A stretch of DNA of 64,000 bases. Origin: Microbacterium maritypicum (lineage in GTDB: Bacteria; Actinomycetota; Actinomycetes; Actinomycetales; Microbacteriaceae). Shown piece by piece: positions 1 through 7,730 of the stretch. Numbering within the stretch: the stretch's first letter is position 1; each line of letters starts with the position of its first letter. The notes beneath the pieces are model-generated. The model worked only from the letters and a program-made list of their open reading frames with translations, did no database searches and had not been told where the DNA came from. The stretch covers positions 1,984,001 to 2,048,000 of the forward strand of contig NZ_CP168030.1 of assembly GCF_041529975.1 (NCBI RefSeq), read 5' to 3'. A program made the translations under genes and the position numbers.

Positions 1-523
1 CTGGGATGCGCGATTCAGCGACATCGTTCCGCAGCGCACGCGATCGGACGGCGCACGGGAGTTCCGATACGAGCTCGACCTCGGGGTGCACACGATCCGC
101 GGCACGGGAGTCTCCCTCGCCACCCGCGAGGGACCTGCGGGCGAGCGGACCTCGGCGCTGCTGTTCGACACGGAGGACGCCCTGTCGCCGCTGGGTGCCG
201 GCCGCGGATACTGGCGATACATCCCGACGCCGGAGGGCGTGCGATTCCTGACCGGCTACGACTACGTCCCGGGATGGGGATGGCTCGGGCGCCTGTGCGA
301 CCCGTTCCTCATCCGCCCGTTCGTGTGGTGGCTGACCGCGCGGAGTTTCGACCGCCTGCGGATGTGGGCGGAAGAGGGGACCTCCCCGGAGCAAGCCAGC
401 GGATGGCGGTCGCTGCGCCGCGGATATCGGCCCCGTGCGCGGAACTGTCGATCGCGACCTGCCCGCCGCACCGGGCGCACGATCATGGACGACGCACCGA
501 GATCGCTCGAGGAGATCGCATGA
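1..523 (+). CDS. SRPBCC-like protein, C-terminal part (5' end outside window)
   Basis: The reading frame is open from the left edge, so only the last ~173 codons are present. The visible part has alternating beta-strand-like segments and a final amphipathic stretch (YIPTPEGVRFLTGYDYVPGW, then a helix ending FDRLRMWAEEG), which resembles the C-terminal half of an SRPBCC/START-like ligand-binding fold. The last ~40 residues are Arg-rich and look like a disordered tail. The stop overlaps the start of the next gene by 4 nt (ATGA), so the two are translationally coupled. The following two genes are DUF4166 proteins, a family that I recall occurring beside or fused to SRPBCC and epimerase-like domains. 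The function is unknown, and the family call is tentative because the N-terminus is missing. Confidence 0.6.
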   Translation, partial: WDARFSDIVPQRTRSDGAREFRYELDLGVHTIRGTGVSLATREGPAGERTSALLFDTEDALSPLGAGRGYWRYIPTPEGVRFLTGYDYVPGWGWLGRLCDPFLIRPFVWWLTARSFDRLRMWAEEGTSPEQASGWRSLRRGYRPRARNCRSRPARRTGRTIMDDAPRSLEEIA

Positions 524-1203
524 CGACGTCGACCGGTATCTTCGAGCGCTCGCTCGGAGACGATTTCGCCCGGCTCCACCCGCAGCTCCAGCGTCGCTTC
601 GGGGTCGGCGTCGAGGCCGGGTACGGCTGCATCGGACGCGGCACGATGACGGAGGTGCGTCGTGGCCCCTGGTGGACGCTGCCCTTCCTGCTGATCGGGA
701 CGTTCCGGAACATCCTCTTCCCGGAGCGCGGACGCGATGTCCCGTTCCGGATCGACAACCATGCGTACCTCGATGATTTCGGCCGTGAGACCGTGACGTT
801 CGTCCGGACGATGGAAGTGCGCCCCGGGCGTCGCCGACGCTTCGACGCCACCATGATCTACAGCGATGCCCGCCGTCGAGTGGTCGACTATCTGGGCACG
901 CATCAGCACCTGGCGGTCGACCTCGACCTGGCCGTCACCGACGACGGCGCTCTGCAGCTGACCTCCGGCGAGCAGCGGTTCTACGAGGGGCCTCTCGCCT
1001 TCCGATTCCCGATGCTGTTCAGCGGGCGGGCGCGTCTGCGGGAGAGATACGACGATGAGCAGCAGCGGTTCCTGATCGATCTCGAGATCCACAACGACAT
1101 CCTCGGATTCCTGTTCGGCTACCGCGGCGCGTTCACGTGCGAGTTCGTCGAGGGGCCGGCGCCTGCGACCGTCAAGCCCTATCGTGAGGAGCTTCGCGAA
1201 TGA
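520..1203 (+). CDS. DUF4166 domain protein (copy A)
   Basis: A protein of 227 aa. I start it at ATG 520 because AGGAG stands 6 nt upstream and the start overlaps the preceding stop by 4 nt; the frame is open further upstream, but that would run deep into the preceding gene. The pattern is that of DUF4166: LHPQLQRRF near the N-terminus, a PWWTLPFLL hydrophobic stretch, RDVPFRID, then a beta-rich C-terminal half ending in GFLFGYRGAFTCEF. No catalytic motif is evident. It is followed by a paralogue with another 4-nt overlap. The biochemical role of DUF4166 is unknown to me; the assignment rests on the motif pattern. Confidence 0.75.
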   Translation: MTTSTGIFERSLGDDFARLHPQLQRRFGVGVEAGYGCIGRGTMTEVRRGPWWTLPFLLIGTFRNILFPERGRDVPFRIDNHAYLDDFGRETVTFVRTMEVRPGRRRRFDATMIYSDARRRVVDYLGTHQHLAVDLDLAVTDDGALQLTSGEQRFYEGPLAFRFPMLFSGRARLRERYDDEQQRFLIDLEIHNDILGFLFGYRGAFTCEFVEGPAPATVKPYREELRE

Positions 1204-1865
1204 CGGCCAGGGGCGCCGTCTTCCTCGCCGCGCTCGGCGACGACGCGGAGCGGTTGCACCCGGAGATCCTCGCGCAGATGCGGGTGGAGGCCGAGAGCGA
1301 CAGCGCGGCCGGCGTGTTCTCGGTCGCCGGCAGCCGGTTCGGGCGGCTGACCGCTCTGGGGTACCCGGTGGTGGGACCCGGACTGCTCGTCACGCGTTTC
1401 GCCCGCGATGTCCCGTTCCGGATCGACACGGTGGCCGGCCGATCGCGATCGGGCCGGGCGACCCTCGCCGCCCGGCGGGAGTTCCGGTTTCCCGGGGCGA
1501 TCCAGCACATCTCCGATCGCCTCACGGTGACCGAGCGCCCCGGGATCCTCCACAACGTACTGGGCGTTCGCGGGCGCGTTGAGATGCTCGAGGAGTGCGC
1601 CGTCACGTCGGAGGGCGCCCTGCGGATGCGCTCCCGCGCGGTGGCCCTGCGGGTCGGCAGACACCGGATCACACTTCGCGGCATCCTGCGCCTCGATGTC
1701 GACCTCGTCGACGGCTGGGACGACGCCGAGCAGCGTCGCACCATCGCGATGCGCGCCACGAACCCCGTGCTCGGAACAGTCCTCGAGTACCGCGGTTGGT
1801 ACCGCCACGCGGAGCACACCGACCGCGACGCCGGGGCCGCCCCCGGATCGGGTCAGTACGAGTAG
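1200..1865 (+). CDS. DUF4166 domain protein (copy B)
   Basis: A protein of 221 aa starting at ATG 1200, which overlaps the copy A stop by 4 nt and has GAGGAG about 8 nt upstream. It keeps the copy A landmarks (LHPEIL, then RDVPFRID, then GTVLEYRGWY near the end) but is clearly diverged, so the pair looks like a tandem duplication. A 25-nt stretch around the RDVPFRID codons (1404-1428) is identical to copy A (733-757) even at synonymous sites. The 3' end overlaps the convergent xthA gene by 13 nt. Function unknown; it is probably co-expressed with copy A and the SRPBCC-like gene. Confidence 0.75.
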   Translation: MTARGAVFLAALGDDAERLHPEILAQMRVEAESDSAAGVFSVAGSRFGRLTALGYPVVGPGLLVTRFARDVPFRIDTVAGRSRSGRATLAARREFRFPGAIQHISDRLTVTERPGILHNVLGVRGRVEMLEECAVTSEGALRMRSRAVALRVGRHRITLRGILRLDVDLVDGWDDAEQRRTIAMRATNPVLGTVLEYRGWYRHAEHTDRDAGAAPGSGQYE

Positions 1866-2692
1866 TCGACGACGACCGGAGCGTGATCGCTCCAGCGTTG
1901 GTCGTAGGCCGCCGCGCGGGCGACGTGATAGGTCGCGACGCGCTCGGCGAGTGCCGGCGTGGCGAGGTGGTAGTCGATGCGCCACCCCGAGTCGTTGTCG
2001 AATGCCTGACCGCGCATCGACCACCATGTGTACGGCCCGTCGATCTCGCCGTGGAAGCGGCGGCCGACGTCGACCCACCCGAGGCCCGTGCCGATCGTGC
2101 CGTCGACGGCGGTGATCTCTGCGCCCGACTCGCCGAGGAAGCGGTCGAAGTAGGCACGCTCACGGGGCAGGAATCCGGCCTTCTTGCGGTTGCCACGCCA
2201 GTTCTTGATGTCGAGCTCACGGTGCCCGACGTTGAGGTCCCCGGTGACGAGGGCGAGCGCACCGTCGGCGCCGAGTTCGCCGAGCCGCGTGCCGAACGCG
2301 TCGAGGAACTTCCACTTCTCGTCCTGCTTCGGGGTGTCGGCCTCGCCGGAGTGCACGTACGCGCTCACGACGGTGAGCGGGCGGTCTCCGAGCAGGTAGT
2401 CAGCCTCGATCCAGCGGCCCTTCGAGTCGAAGTCCGCAGCACCGAACTCGGTGCGCGACGCGATGGCCGGCGTACGACTCGCGATGGCGACGCCCGCGCG
2501 ACCCTTGGCGGTGGCCTCGTCGTGCACGAACGACCAGCCGGGCAGCGCGGCTTCGAGGTGCTCGTCCTGCCCGCGCACCTCCTGGAGCGTGAGGATGTCG
2601 ATTCCGGCCTCGTCGAGCCAGCTGCTCATCCCGTTGCGAGCTGCGGCTCGGATTCCGTTGACATTGACCGTGGCGATACGCAGATGAGGCAT
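1853..2692 (-). CDS. xthA: Exodeoxyribonuclease III (AP endonuclease)
   Basis: A protein of 279 aa of the EEP (exonuclease-endonuclease-phosphatase) superfamily. It would cleave abasic sites and remove 3' blocking groups in base-excision repair. Visible motifs are LQEVRGQ (metal-binding Glu), GDLNVGH, and a terminal SDHAPVV with the catalytic Asp-His. Length matches the family. I start at ATG 2692 (MPHLRIATVNVNGIRAA), which puts the usual N-terminus in place and leaves a TAGGCT -10 element 7 nt upstream, a leaderless-type arrangement. An upstream extension of the frame to 2905 would run into the neighbouring BrkB gene. It converges with DUF4166 copy B, overlapping by 13 nt. Confidence 0.95.
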   Translation of the reverse strand: MPHLRIATVNVNGIRAAARNGMSSWLDEAGIDILTLQEVRGQDEHLEAALPGWSFVHDEATAKGRAGVAIASRTPAIASRTEFGAADFDSKGRWIEADYLLGDRPLTVVSAYVHSGEADTPKQDEKWKFLDAFGTRLGELGADGALALVTGDLNVGHRELDIKNWRGNRKKAGFLPRERAYFDRFLGESGAEITAVDGTIGTGLGWVDVGRRFHGEIDGPYTWWSMRGQAFDNDSGWRIDYHLATPALAERVATYHVARAAAYDQRWSDHAPVVVDYSY

Positions 2693-2699
2693 GCTCACA

Positions 2700-2705
2700 A
2701 GCCTA
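2700..2705 (-). promoter_or_regulatory. -10 element of leaderless xthA
   Basis: TAGGCT on the minus strand, 7 nt before ATG 2692, with no Shine-Dalgarno between them. The spacing implies that transcription starts at or next to the start codon. Confidence 0.6.
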
Positions 2706-3911
2706 ACGAGCGCCGCCGACATCCCGATCCGGCCGGTGCAGGTCGGCGATGAGTCGCTGCGCGAAGGGGGTGGGGGAATCCACGGGCGGGGGAGGGGACG
2801 CCTCGAGAGCCGCGAGCTCGTTCTCCGCGGCGCGCAGCGCTCGTCCCGCCGTCCATGCCTGGAACCACGGGGCGGCGTCGCGGGCCTCGCGAGCCTCTCG
2901 CACACGGATCCGTGCCGCGGTGAGCAGGGTCTCGTACTCGATCAGGCGGCGCTCCGCCTCGGTCTGCTCCAGCAGGGGCTGATCCCGGTCCTGCGCGGCG
3001 ACCGCGATCCACGACGAGGCCACCAGCATCACGACGCCGTTGACGCGGAACCACAGCAGGAGGCCGATGAAGATGGCGAAGGTCGCGAGCAGCGGATTCG
3101 ACGGGGTATAGCTCAAAAGGAAACCGGCTCCGTACTGGAGAACGGTCATCGCGCCGCCGCCGAGAAGGGCACCGGGCCAGATGGTCCGCCACTGCAGGGA
3201 CGTCCCTGTGAGGAAGCGGACCATGGCGGCCAGCGCCGTCGACATGATGGCGAACGACACGATGACGGTCGCGATGCGGATGCCGAGGTTCAGCCCGTCC
3301 GAGCCGGAATCCCAGCCCAGCAGACTGAGGAGCCAACTCAACACGGCGGCGCTGGCGGAGCTGAGGAGGGAGCCGACGATCAACGAGACGCCGAAGATCA
3401 GTGCGGCGAGCAGGTCCCGGGCCTTCAGGATGACGTAGCTGCGCCGGTCCGGAGGAAGGCCGAAGATGTCCCTGGTCGCTCGCCGCGAGAACGTCACCCA
3501 GCCGATGGCCGTCCAGATGACGGTTCCGAGGGCGATCAGGCCGGTGATACCCAGGACGTTGGCGGTGCTCGCGGCGACGTCCTGCACCTGTTCCGGCGTG
3601 AAGACGCCCCCCTCGGGGAGGATCAGGTTGGGGATGTACCTGTTGATCATGTCGATCAGACCGTTGACGGCTTCTTCGCTGCCGCCGAGCCAGAGCCCGG
3701 CGATGGCGAAGGCGAGGTAGATCGCCGCGAAGATCGCGAAGAGCGCCTGATAGCTCACGCCCGCAGCGAGCAGGAACCCGTTGCGCTGCAGGAAGTGTCG
3801 CCAGACGCGGACGGGAAACAGGCCGAGAGTGCGCTGCGTGAGTGCGGTCGCGCGCTCGACGGCCGCATCGAGGCGACCGGGCTCGGCCGCGGAGCCATCG
3901 GGTTCAGACAC
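2703..3911 (-). CDS. YihY/BrkB-family inner membrane protein
   Basis: A protein of 402 aa with about six hydrophobic segments between residues ~40 and 310. YihY/BrkB landmarks include FLLAAGVSYQALFAIFA near residue 45 and the late GFLLSYTPSNPLLATFAIFIGLLLWFRVNG block. It was once labelled RNase BN, but the family is a membrane protein of unsettled transport or envelope role. The C-terminal ~80 residues are a charged, Arg/Glu-rich cytosolic helix and a disordered tail. The start is GTG 3911, 6 nt after a TAGGGT -10 element. Its 3' end lies 10 nt from the xthA start and runs over the xthA -10 element, so transcription of this gene passes through the xthA promoter. Confidence 0.88.
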   Translation of the reverse strand: MSEPDGSAAEPGRLDAAVERATALTQRTLGLFPVRVWRHFLQRNGFLLAAGVSYQALFAIFAAIYLAFAIAGLWLGGSEEAVNGLIDMINRYIPNLILPEGGVFTPEQVQDVAASTANVLGITGLIALGTVIWTAIGWVTFSRRATRDIFGLPPDRRSYVILKARDLLAALIFGVSLIVGSLLSSASAAVLSWLLSLLGWDSGSDGLNLGIRIATVIVSFAIMSTALAAMVRFLTGTSLQWRTIWPGALLGGGAMTVLQYGAGFLLSYTPSNPLLATFAIFIGLLLWFRVNGVVMLVASSWIAVAAQDRDQPLLEQTEAERRLIEYETLLTAARIRVREAREARDAAPWFQAWTAGRALRAAENELAALEASPPPPVDSPTPFAQRLIADLHRPDRDVGGAR

Positions 3912-3917
3912 GTCCCC

Positions 3918-3923
3918 ACCCTA
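3918..3923 (-). promoter_or_regulatory. -10 element of leaderless yihY-like gene
   Basis: TAGGGT on the minus strand, 6 nt before the GTG start at 3911. Confidence 0.55.
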
Positions 3924-3935
3924 TCCAAGGGCCGC

Positions 3936-4007
3936 GCGAGGCGAGAGCAGCCGGGGACGTGAGAACAGCCGGAGACGCGTGAACAGGCGGAGACACGAGA
4001 ACAGGCG
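3936..4007. repeat. Four imperfect 18-bp tandem repeats
   Basis: Units at 3936-3953, 3954-3971, 3972-3989 and 3990-4007 share the pattern G(A/G)GACG(T/C)GAGAACAG(G/C)CG with a few substitutions each. They fill the gap between the sdhB stop and the BrkB promoter. The last unit supplies most of the left arm of the sdh terminator hairpin. Confidence 0.75.
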
Positions 4008-4033
4008 GCCCCGGAAGGGAACCGCCTGTTCTC
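3997..4033 (-). terminator. Terminator hairpin downstream of sdhB
   Basis: A perfect 12-bp stem GAGAACAGGCGG / CCGCCTGTTCTC (3997-4008 with 4022-4033) around a 13-nt loop, 23 nt after the sdhB stop on the minus strand. There is no U-tract, which is usual in this kind of genome. Confidence 0.75.
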
Positions 4034-4055
4034 GGATGATGGCCTGCGGGGCGCG

Positions 4056-4823
4056 TCAGGGACGGCCGCGAAGAACCGCCTGCTTGACCTCGGCGATGGC
4101 CTTGGTGACCTCGATGCCGCGCGGGCAGGCCTCGGAGCAGTTGAAGGTCGTGCGGCAGCGCCATACGCCTTCCTTGTCGTTGAGGATGTCCAGACGCACG
4201 GCCGCGTTGTCGTCGCGGGAGTCGAAGATGAAGCGGTGCGCGTTCACGATCGCGGCAGGGCCGAAGTACTGGCCGTCGGTCCAGAACACGGGGCAGGACG
4301 AGGTGCACGCGGCGCACAGGATGCACTTGGTGGTGTCGTCGAAGATCTCGCGGTCGGCGATCGTCTGGACGCGCTCCTTGCCCTTCTCCGGGACGGAGCT
4401 GGCGACGAGGAACGGCTGCACCTCGCGGTACGAGGCGAAGAACGGCTCCATGTCGACGACGAGGTCCTTCTCCAGCGGCAGGCCCTTGATGGCCTCGACG
4501 TAGATCGGCTTCGAGATGTCGAGGTCCTTGATCAGCGTCTTGCAGGCCAGGCGGTTCCGGCCGTTGATGCGCATGGCATCGGAGCCGCAGATACCGTGCG
4601 CGCAGGAGCGGCGGAAGGTCAGCGAGCCGTCGACCTCCCACTTGATCTTGTGCAGCGCGTCGAGGACACGATCGGTGGAGTACAGCTCCACGTCGTAGTC
4701 GACCCAGTGCGGCTCGGCATCGACCTCGGGGTCGAACCGGCGGATGTTGAACGTGACGATGAAGGACTGGATGCCGGTCTCTGCGGTCGTGTCCGCGGGT
4801 GCTTCGGCGATGGCGTTCGACAT
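4056..4823 (-). CDS. sdhB: Succinate dehydrogenase iron-sulfur subunit
   Basis: A protein of 255 aa that carries electrons from the SdhA flavin to the membrane quinone site. The N-terminal ferredoxin domain has the [2Fe-2S] motif RRSCAHGICGSDA with a later Cys in NRLAC (about residues 73-96). The C-terminal domain has CILCAACTSSCPV and CSEACPRG for the [4Fe-4S] and [3Fe-4S] clusters. It is the last gene of sdhCDAB, starts 2 nt after the sdhA stop, and is followed by a strong hairpin. All expected cluster cysteines are present and the length is normal. Confidence 0.97.
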   Translation of the reverse strand: MSNAIAEAPADTTAETGIQSFIVTFNIRRFDPEVDAEPHWVDYDVELYSTDRVLDALHKIKWEVDGSLTFRRSCAHGICGSDAMRINGRNRLACKTLIKDLDISKPIYVEAIKGLPLEKDLVVDMEPFFASYREVQPFLVASSVPEKGKERVQTIADREIFDDTTKCILCAACTSSCPVFWTDGQYFGPAAIVNAHRFIFDSRDDNAAVRLDILNDKEGVWRCRTTFNCSEACPRGIEVTKAIAEVKQAVLRGRP

Positions 4824-4825
4824 GC

Positions 4826-6652
4826 TCAGTACTTCCTCTCCATCGGCGGGTAGTTCAATTCGCCCTGATCGTTCTTCGTGAAGACGACGGGCTTCCAGTC
4901 GAGCTTGATGTGGTCGCTCGGGGTCGACGAGTGCGGGTCACCGGTGAGGTAGGCCATGGTGTGCTTCATGTACTTCTCGTCGTCGCGCGTCGGGAAGTCG
5001 TCGCGCATGTGGCCGCCGCGGCTCTCCTCGCGGTTCTGCGCGGCGTAGACCACGACCTCGGCGATGTCGAGAAGGAAGCCCAGCTCGACGGCCTCGAGCA
5101 GGTCGGTGTTGAACCGCTTGCCCTTGTCGTCGACGTGCACGTTCTTGTAGCGCTCACGCAGCTCGGCGATCACGCCCAGCACGTGCTGCAGCGAGTCGTG
5201 CGTGCGGAAGACCTGCGCGCCCTTGTCCATCTCGTCCTGCAGCGTCTTGCGCAGCACGGCGATGCGTTCGGTGCCCTGGTTGTTGCGCAGGTCCTCGAGC
5301 ATGCCGGAGACGAAGCCGGCGGGGTTCTCGGGGAGGGGCACGAACTCGGCCGTCTTGACGTACTCCACGGCGTTGCGGCCGCTGCGCTTGCCGAACACGT
5401 TGATGTCGAGCAGGGAGTTGGTGCCGAGACGGTTGGCACCGTGCACCGAGACGCAGGCACACTCGCCGGCGGCGTACAGGCCGGGGACGATCGTGTCGTT
5501 GTCGGCCAGGACCTCGCCGTTGTTGTTGGTCGGGATGCCGCCCATGGCGTAGTGCGCCGTCGGCATCACCGGCACCGGCTCGACGACCGGGTCCACGCCC
5601 AGGTACGTGCGGGCGAACTCCGTGATGTCGGGCAGCTTGGTCTCGAGGACCTCGGCTCCCAGGTGCGTGCAATCCAGCAGCACGTAGTCCTTGTGCGGGC
5701 CGGCGCCGCGGCCTTCCGCGACCTCCTGCACCATGCAGCGCGCGACGATGTCACGCGGAGCGAGGTCCTTGATCGTCGGGGCGTAGCGCTCCATGAAGCG
5801 CTCTCCCGAGGCGTTGCGCAGGATCGCGCCCTCGCCTCGTGCGCCCTCGGTGAGGAGGATGCCGAGGCCGGCGAGCCCGGTCGGGTGGAACTGGAAGAAC
5901 TCCAGGTCCTCGAGGGGGAGGCCCTTGCGCCAGACGATGCCGACGCCGTCGCCCGTGAGGGTGTGCGCGTTGGAGGTCGTCTTGAAGATCTTGCCGAAGC
6001 CGCCGGTCGCGAAGATCACGGCCTTGGCCTGGAACACGTGCAGCTCGCCGGTCGAGAGGTCGTACGCGACGACGCCCGAGACCTGGGTCTTGCCGTCGGC
6101 GTCCTTCACCGTCAGCAGGTCGAGCACGTAGAACTCGTTGAAGAAGTTGATGCCGAGCTTGACGCAGTTCTGGAAGAGCGTCTGCAGGATCATGTGGCCG
6201 GTGCGGTCTGCGGCGTAGCAGGCGCGGCGGACCGGGGTCTTGCCGTGTTCTGCGGTGTGCCCGCCGAAACGGCGCTGGTCGATCTTGCCCTCGGGCGTGC
6301 GGTTGAAGGGGAGGCCCATGTTCTCGAGGTCGATGACCGCCTCGATGGCCTCCTTCGCGAGGATCTCCGCCGCGTCCTGGTCGACGAGGTAGTCGCCGCC
6401 CTTGACGGTGTCGAAGGTATGCCACTCCCAGGAGTCCTCCTCGACGTTCGCGAGGGCTGCCGCCATGCCGCCCTGCGCCGCACCGGTGTGCGAGCGCGTG
6501 GGGTACAGCTTGGAGATCACGGCGGTCTTCGCCCCGGGGCCGGCCTCGATGGCCGCCCGCATCCCGGCGCCACCGGCGCCCACGATCACGATGTCGAACT
6601 GGTGGTAGTGCACGCCGTCACGGACGACGGAATCCTGCGTCTCGGTAGTCAC
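4826..6652 (-). CDS. sdhA: Succinate dehydrogenase flavoprotein subunit
   Basis: A protein of 608 aa that oxidises succinate to fumarate with covalently bound FAD. The N-terminal dinucleotide fold reads [14 protein letters not shown]. The FAD-attachment His is in SHTGAAQGG near residue 58, and substrate-site residues appear in [14 protein letters not shown] and [14 protein letters not shown]. Length and domain order (FAD-binding, capping, C-terminal helical) are normal. The gene starts 18 nt after the sdhD stop and is followed within 2 nt by sdhB, so the four genes form one operon. Confidence 0.97.
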   Translation of the reverse strand: MTTETQDSVVRDGVHYHQFDIVIVGAGGAGMRAAIEAGPGAKTAVISKLYPTRSHTGAAQGGMAAALANVEEDSWEWHTFDTVKGGDYLVDQDAAEILAKEAIEAVIDLENMGLPFNRTPEGKIDQRRFGGHTAEHGKTPVRRACYAADRTGHMILQTLFQNCVKLGINFFNEFYVLDLLTVKDADGKTQVSGVVAYDLSTGELHVFQAKAVIFATGGFGKIFKTTSNAHTLTGDGVGIVWRKGLPLEDLEFFQFHPTGLAGLGILLTEGARGEGAILRNASGERFMERYAPTIKDLAPRDIVARCMVQEVAEGRGAGPHKDYVLLDCTHLGAEVLETKLPDITEFARTYLGVDPVVEPVPVMPTAHYAMGGIPTNNNGEVLADNDTIVPGLYAAGECACVSVHGANRLGTNSLLDINVFGKRSGRNAVEYVKTAEFVPLPENPAGFVSGMLEDLRNNQGTERIAVLRKTLQDEMDKGAQVFRTHDSLQHVLGVIAELRERYKNVHVDDKGKRFNTDLLEAVELGFLLDIAEVVVYAAQNREESRGGHMRDDFPTRDDEKYMKHTMAYLTGDPHSSTPSDHIKLDWKPVVFTKNDQGELNYPPMERKY

Positions 6653-6670
6653 TTCTTCTTAGCCTTCTTC

Positions 6671-7117
6671 TCAGTTCCCGACCAGTGCGGCGCATTCGCT
6701 CCACAGGACGCTGTCCTCGGTCGCACCCAGGCACGGGTCGAACGTGAAGACGACGAGCGTGCCCAGGATGATGAGCAGGCCGGCGGCGAGCCCGAGGGCC
6801 CAGGTGAGGGCCTTCCGGGCGGTGGTGTTCGTGACGTAGTCGTTCACGATCGTGCGCATGCCGTTGGCGCCGTGGATCAGTGCGAGCCACAGCATCAGCA
6901 CGTCCCACCACTGCCAGAACGGCGTGGCGAACTTGCCGGCGATGAATGCGAAGTCGAGGGCGTGGATGCCCTCGCCGACCATGAGGTTGACGAAGAGGTG
7001 GCCGAAGATCAGCACCACGAGCACGACGCCCGAGGCGCGCATGAAGACCCAGCCCCACTTCTCGAGGTTGACTCCGCGCCGGCGGCGAGCCGGGGCTGCG
7101 ATGGTCTGCGCGGTCAT
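6671..7117 (-). CDS. sdhD: Succinate dehydrogenase hydrophobic membrane anchor subunit
   Basis: A protein of 148 aa with three predicted membrane helices (about residues 25-45, 60-85 and 105-130). It anchors SdhAB and contributes to haem and quinone binding; histidines suited to haem ligation lie in IFGHLF and LIHGANG. The start ATG (7117-7115) overlaps the sdhC stop in a TGATG, so translation is coupled. The frame is open upstream, but that region is the sdhC gene itself. The C-terminal tail after the last helix contains two cysteines. Confidence 0.9.
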   Translation of the reverse strand: MTAQTIAAPARRRRGVNLEKWGWVFMRASGVVLVVLIFGHLFVNLMVGEGIHALDFAFIAGKFATPFWQWWDVLMLWLALIHGANGMRTIVNDYVTNTTARKALTWALGLAAGLLIILGTLVVFTFDPCLGATEDSVLWSECAALVGN

Positions 7118-7551
7118 CAGTGTCCCCCTCCGAATCCGGCGAACGCGAGCATCAGGTGGCGGGGCACGAAGCCGGCCATGATGATGCCCCAGACCAGCAG
7201 CACGCCCCAGAAGAGCTGACGCTGGTACTTGGCGCCCTTCGACCAGAAGTCGACGGCGATGATTCGCAGTCCGTTCATCGCGTGGAACACGATGCCGGCC
7301 ACGAGCACGACCTCGCCGAACGCCATGATGGGGTTCTTGTACGTGCCGATCACGGCGTTGTACGCCTCCGGCGAGACCCTGATCAGTGCCGTGTCGAGCA
7401 CGTGCACCAACAGGAAGAAGAAGATGGCGACTCCGGTGATGCGGTGAAGCACCCACGACCACATGCCTTCGCGGCCCCGATAGAGGGTGCCGCGGGGGGT
7501 CTTGGACGTGGTTTCCGAAATCGACGGTGTCAAGCGAGCGCTCGTGGACAC
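7117..7551 (-). CDS. sdhC: Succinate dehydrogenase cytochrome b556 subunit
   Basis: A protein of 144 aa and the first gene of the sdh operon. It starts with GTG 7551, 6 nt after a good GGGAGG ribosome-binding site, in contrast to many leaderless genes around it. The conserved SdhC motif WSWVLHRITGVAIFFFLLVH is at residues ~31-50, followed by a second His-containing helix (FHAMNGLR). Three membrane helices are predicted. With SdhD it forms the haem b/quinone module. Upstream lies a ~180-bp divergent intergenic region shared with manC. Confidence 0.93.
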   Translation of the reverse strand: MSTSARLTPSISETTSKTPRGTLYRGREGMWSWVLHRITGVAIFFFLLVHVLDTALIRVSPEAYNAVIGTYKNPIMAFGEVVLVAGIVFHAMNGLRIIAVDFWSKGAKYQRQLFWGVLLVWGIIMAGFVPRHLMLAFAGFGGGH

Positions 7552-7605
7552 GGTCGTCCTCCCTGATCGATGTGCGTCGGTCGCATGCGCTGCTCTCGTT
7601 CAAGT

Positions 7606-7628
7606 GTGAGCCTGTCGAAGTCAGGCAC
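7606..7628. repeat. Candidate dispersed REP-like element
   Basis: GTGAGCCTGTCGAAGTCAGGCAC forms a short imperfect hairpin with arms GCCTG and CAGGC. Its GAGCCTGTCGAAG core matches, from memory, a short intergenic repeat common in Microbacteriaceae genomes. Only this copy was noticed in the window. It sits between sdhC and manC. Confidence 0.4.
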
Positions 7629-7718
7629 GCCCGATCGCTGTCCATCCTATTCCTGTCAGAAGACTGGGAGCGACGAAGGGGAGCCTAAGTATCTCGATGT
7701 CGAGAGGTCTCCTCGGGC

Positions 7719-7724
7719 TACCCT
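7719..7724 (+). promoter_or_regulatory. -10 element of leaderless manC
   Basis: TACCCT 6 nt before the GTG start at 7731, with no Shine-Dalgarno. Confidence 0.6.
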
Positions 7725-7730
7725 GGCAGG

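Noticed and set aside
4799..7219. Open frame of 806 codons on the plus strand across sdhA and sdhD
   Set aside because: Antisense shadow of the sdh operon, for the same reason; no recognisable domain.
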